This document shows positions 62,243 to 64,000 of a stretch of DNA of 64,000 bases, in pieces. Source of the stretch: Haemophilus_D parainfluenzae_AD (GTDB lineage Bacteria; Pseudomonadota; Gammaproteobacteria; Enterobacterales; Pasteurellaceae); NCBI RefSeq assembly GCF_001679325.1, contig NZ_LZMX01000029.1; one strand, given 5' to 3'. The stretch's first letter is position 1. Every line of letters begins with the position of its first letter. The notes beneath the pieces were generated by a model that saw nothing but the letters and a program-made list of their open reading frames with translations, did not search any database and was not told the origin of the DNA. The translations under genes were made by a program, and so were the position numbers.

Positions 62243-64000
62243 TTAATCCTTATATAATACATCTACAATTTCTGTAGTCGGTTTAAAGCCCGTAGGCGCA
62301 TTTAGTAATGTTTGACGAATAGCCATATAATTGGCATCTCGGCAAGAACGCTCTAATTCAGACAACACGTCAGATAATTGCTCAAACGGTAAATAAACCT
62401 CTTCAGCTGTCATAATACGGGGATGGGTTGTTTTACAAACATTATCTCCGCCAATTAACAATTCTTCATACAGCTTCTCTCCTGGACGCAACCCCGTATA
62501 AGTAATTTCAATATCACCTTTCGGGTTGTTTTCATCCTTAACTGAGAGTCCTGATAATTGAATTAAGTTTTTAGCTAAATCCACTATTTTAACTGGCTCT
62601 CCCATATCTAAAATGAAAACATCACCACCCTTTGCCATTGCTCCAGCCTGAATAACAAGCTGAGCTGCTTCAGGAATAGTCATAAAATAGCGAATAATAT
62701 CAGGATGTGTAATAGTAATAGGACCACCTTTTAGAATTTGCTTTCTAAACAATGGAATAACTGACCCTGATGACCCCAATACATTACCAAAACGAACCAT
62801 GCTGAAACAAGTCTGGTAGTCCTTCAATTGCTCTGATAATGCCTGCAAGCAGAGTTCAGCCATACGCTTGCTCGCACCCATTACATTTGTTGGGCGAACA
62901 GCCTTATCTGTTGAAATAAGAACAAAAGACTTAACACCATGTTCGGCCGCACATCTTGCAACATTATATGTACCAAATACATTATTTTGCACACCTTCAA
63001 TCATATTATACTCAACCAAAGGAACATGCTTATATGCTGCAGCATGATAAATAGTATCAATACTAAAATGAGATAAAACACGATCTAATCGTTCAATATC
63101 TTGCACATTTCCTAAAACAGGATAAATTTTAGTGTTTGTAATATTATTTTTCTTCGCAATCTCTAATAACTCTTGATGAATGGAATAAAGAGAAAATTCT
63201 GAAAGTTCAAATAAAATTAAAGCATTTGGCTCATTTAAAATAATTTGACGACATAATTCTGAACCAATCGAACCACCTGCTCCTGTTACCATTACGGTTT
63301 TATGAAGAATATTCTTTTGCAATAAATCTTTATTTGGCAATACTGGTTCACGCCCCAATAAATCTTCAATATTAACTTCTCGCAATTCATCAATTTTTGC
63401 ATTTCCTTGCAAGATGTCTTCCATATCCGGAATGGTCTGCACCTTAATTTTTAGAGGAATTAAACTATCGATAATCGCCTTACGCTTACTACGTGATGCG
63501 CTAGGAATTGCAAGTAAAATAACTTTAACATTATATTTTTGAACAAGTTTTGAAATATCATTTGGCGAAAATATTTTATTTCCTAAAAGATAATTCCCAT
63601 GTAGCTTAGTGTTATCATCAATAAATCCACGAATGCGATAGCGATAAGCATGTTTAAGTAACACAGCTAGTTGACGCCCTGTTGCACCGGCGCCATAAAT
63701 CAAAACAGATTCATTATCTTTATCTAAAATTAAACTAACATAATAGCGAACCAGCATTCTTGCACTACCACATAGCAAGAATACATAAGAAAAATAAATA
63801 ATAGGAACTGTTCGAGGTATATCTGAACCAATGAAGAAAGAAAAGAAAATAAGGCTAACAGCTGAAACAAAAGCCCCTCCAGCCACCATTGCTAAAGCCT
63901 TAAAAGAAATGTAACGCAGTACTGCTCGATACAGCCCTAATTTGATAAAAGTAAAAAGAGTTATAAGTATTGTACATAGTAACGTCATCCAGATTTCAGT
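62243..64000 (-). CDS. UDP-sugar 4,6-dehydratase, FlaA1/WbpM/CapD-like, cut by window end
   Basis: At least 585 residues; the frame is open to the window edge, so the N-terminus is missing. The visible part has two or three membrane helices, a first Rossmann-like domain (IYGAGATGRQLAVLLK) and the catalytic dehydratase domain with GAGGSIGSELCRQ. The active site is STDKAVRPTNVMGASKRMAE, where Met replaces the usual Tyr of YxxxK, as in WbpM-type enzymes. It should convert UDP-GlcNAc to the 4-keto-6-deoxy sugar at the start of amino-sugar synthesis. Confidence 0.88.
   Translation of the reverse strand, partial: TEIWMTLLCTILITLFTFIKLGLYRAVLRYISFKALAMVAGGAFVSAVSLIFFSFFIGSDIPRTVPIIYFSYVFLLCGSARMLVRYYVSLILDKDNESVLIYGAGATGRQLAVLLKHAYRYRIRGFIDDNTKLHGNYLLGNKIFSPNDISKLVQKYNVKVILLAIPSASRSKRKAIIDSLIPLKIKVQTIPDMEDILQGNAKIDELREVNIEDLLGREPVLPNKDLLQKNILHKTVMVTGAGGSIGSELCRQIILNEPNALILFELSEFSLYSIHQELLEIAKKNNITNTKIYPVLGNVQDIERLDRVLSHFSIDTIYHAAAYKHVPLVEYNMIEGVQNNVFGTYNVARCAAEHGVKSFVLISTDKAVRPTNVMGASKRMAELCLQALSEQLKDYQTCFSMVRFGNVLGSSGSVIPLFRKQILKGGPITITHPDIIRYFMTIPEAAQLVIQAGAMAKGGDVFILDMGEPVKIVDLAKNLIQLSGLSVKDENNPKGDIEITYTGLRPGEKLYEELLIGGDNVCKTTHPRIMTAEEVYLPFEQLSDVLSELERSCRDANYMAIRQTLLNAPTGFKPTTEIVDVLYKD

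Noticed and set aside
1..64000. Tetranucleotide or other simple-repeat phase-variation tracts
   Set aside because: I saw no long tract of the kind known in Haemophilus LPS or adhesin genes; a systematic count would be needed to be sure.

Overview
The window looks like a chromosome segment from a Haemophilus species. The 9-base Haemophilus-type DNA uptake sequence AAGTGCGGT (or its complement) recurs throughout, mostly between genes and often as inverted pairs. The gene content also fits Pasteurellaceae: a six-subunit Na+-NQR operon, opsX next to kdkA for a phosphorylated single-Kdo inner core, aroK-aroB-dam, secM-secA-mutT, an IgA1-protease-like autotransporter, and a rffG-waaL-dehydratase surface-glycan cluster. 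H. parainfluenzae is my best guess at species; this is inference, not a database result.

Layout. Bases 1-1450 hold the end of an IS1595-family transposase followed by two convergent coiled-coil/winged-helix-like genes of unknown role. Bases 1530-6000 carry a BCCT (choline/betaine) transporter with a structured leader, an exported YD-repeat-like protein and mnmA. Bases 6004-13280 are nqrABCDEF plus the maturation genes apbE and nqrM. Bases 13685-21186 run bolA/yajG, corA with a long structured leader, yggT, yggU, leuS, lptE and holA. Bases 21217-29386 hold an envelope phosphoethanolamine-transferase-like protein, mutT, secA with its arrest-peptide gene secM, a DUF721 gene, and dam-aroB-aroK. 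Bases 29694-36593 hold an enlarged DcuB and the fatty-acid cluster acpP-fabG-fabD-fabH-plsX-rpmF-yceD. Bases 36727-42046 hold an ABC exporter, an AraC regulator divergent from an AhpD-like gene, opsX/kdkA and tRNA-Ile(CAU).

glyS and glyQ (42138-53451) are separated by about 8 kb of accessory DNA. This contains an OsmC-like gene, a 200-bp palindromic MITE-like element beside a DUF559 endonuclease-like gene, a periplasmic acid phosphatase, a 1558-residue S6 autotransporter with a 14-copy 39-bp tandem repeat, and two small soluble-protein genes. Bases 53598-58164 carry a TonB-dependent receptor and a complete ABC importer of the cobalamin/siderophore type. ndk, pepB and the A+T-rich glycan genes finish the window, and the last gene runs off the edge.

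Most genes are housekeeping. The most rewarding second looks are: SecM, whose arrest motif seems intermediate between two known types, with a visible helix over the secA ribosome site; the DUF559 gene with its adjoining palindromic element; the roughly 100-residue insertion in DcuB; the structured leaders of the BCCT, corA and TonB-receptor genes; and the coiled-coil gene pair next to the transposase.
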